Below, piece by piece: positions 22,472 to 22,479 of a DNA stretch of 22,479 nucleotides (positions are counted from its first letter, which is position 1; every line of letters starts with the position of its first letter). Origin of the DNA: Pseudoramibacter fermentans (lineage in GTDB: Bacteria; Bacillota; Clostridia; Eubacteriales; Eubacteriaceae). A model generated the notes under the pieces. That model did no database searches and had not been told where the DNA came from. It saw only the letters and a list, made by a program, of their open reading frames with translations. The stretch is from NCBI GenBank assembly GCA_009493725.1, contig VOGB01000020.1, positions 1-22,479 on the forward strand, given 5' to 3'. The position numbers were made by a program, and so were the translations under genes.

Positions 22472-22479
22472 ATGAATGA
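22472..22479 (+). CDS. IS256-family transposase start (partial)
   Basis: Only ATGAATGA is present, identical to the start of the copy A transposase, with GGAGG about 8 nt upstream. Completeness is unknown. Confidence 0.75.

Larger units (their letters stand above)
22353..22479 (+). mobile_element. IS256-family element, 5' end (copy B, runs off window)
   Basis: The end at about 22353-22355 (ttgagagcgtaaaatatc) and leader are identical over 127 bp to the inverted copy at 15341-15467. The transposase ATG is at 22472-22474 and only MNE is visible before the window stops. Confidence 0.88.

Noticed and set aside
1..22479. tRNA or rRNA genes, prophage or integron
   Set aside because: No cloverleaf-like or rRNA segments, no phage structural genes and no tyrosine integrase were seen in reading the window.

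Overview
The window reads as part of a mobilisable, IS-rich plasmid (or plasmid-derived region) of a low-GC Gram-positive bacterium, most likely a Lactobacillaceae member. The reasons are the RepA_N-type initiator, the MobA/MobL relaxase with an RSF1010/pSK41-type oriT, the small ParA plus ribbon-helix-helix partition pair, IS families common in lactobacilli (IS30, IS5, ISL3, IS4, IS256), strong AGGAGG-type ribosome binding sites and a CpsC/CpsD/CpsB exopolysaccharide module. Species cannot be decided from the sequence alone.

Layout. 1-326: ends of an IS5-type and an IS30-type element. 407-4365: three-gene lic-like operon: a winged-helix/cytidylyltransferase/choline-kinase fusion, a stand-alone LicC-type cytidylyltransferase and a BCCT transporter, together predicted to import choline and make CDP-choline. 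4395-4720: IS debris, hairpins and a terminator. 4721-5302: serine resolvase. 5303-6300: non-coding DNA, an ISL3 remnant and a large palindrome. 6312-7319 (minus): partition genes. 7320-7895: palindromic par operator, a probable antisense RNA and a possible attenuator ahead of repA. 7896-8984: repA with internal 54-bp repeats. 9134-10266: small unknown gene and a Fic protein with an altered active site. 10253-10763 (minus): two small mobilisation-type genes. 10905-10945: oriT. 11033-13093: relaxase. 13518-14309: membrane protein. 14343-15100: topoisomerase III fragment cut at both ends. 15100-15467: truncated IS256-type element. 15484-15915 (minus): VanZ-like gene. 16095-17656: intact IS4-type element with 8-bp target duplication. 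18172-22332: exopolysaccharide genes (LCP protein, chain-length regulator, tyrosine kinase, PHP phosphatase, priming sugar transferase). 22342-22479: the next polysaccharide gene is cut after four codons by a second IS256-type copy running off the window.

How it works together. repA, the par locus, the resolvase and oriT/relaxase form the plasmid backbone (replication, segregation, multimer resolution, mobilisation). The cargo concerns the cell surface: a CDP-choline supply cassette at one end and the regulatory and priming part of a polysaccharide cluster at the other. No licD-type phosphocholine transferase, polymerase or flippase is visible, so a full surface-decoration pathway would need genes outside the window. 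Most regulatory proposals (antisense RNA and attenuator at repA, par centromere, origin repeats) come from reading repeats and base pairing and are inference.
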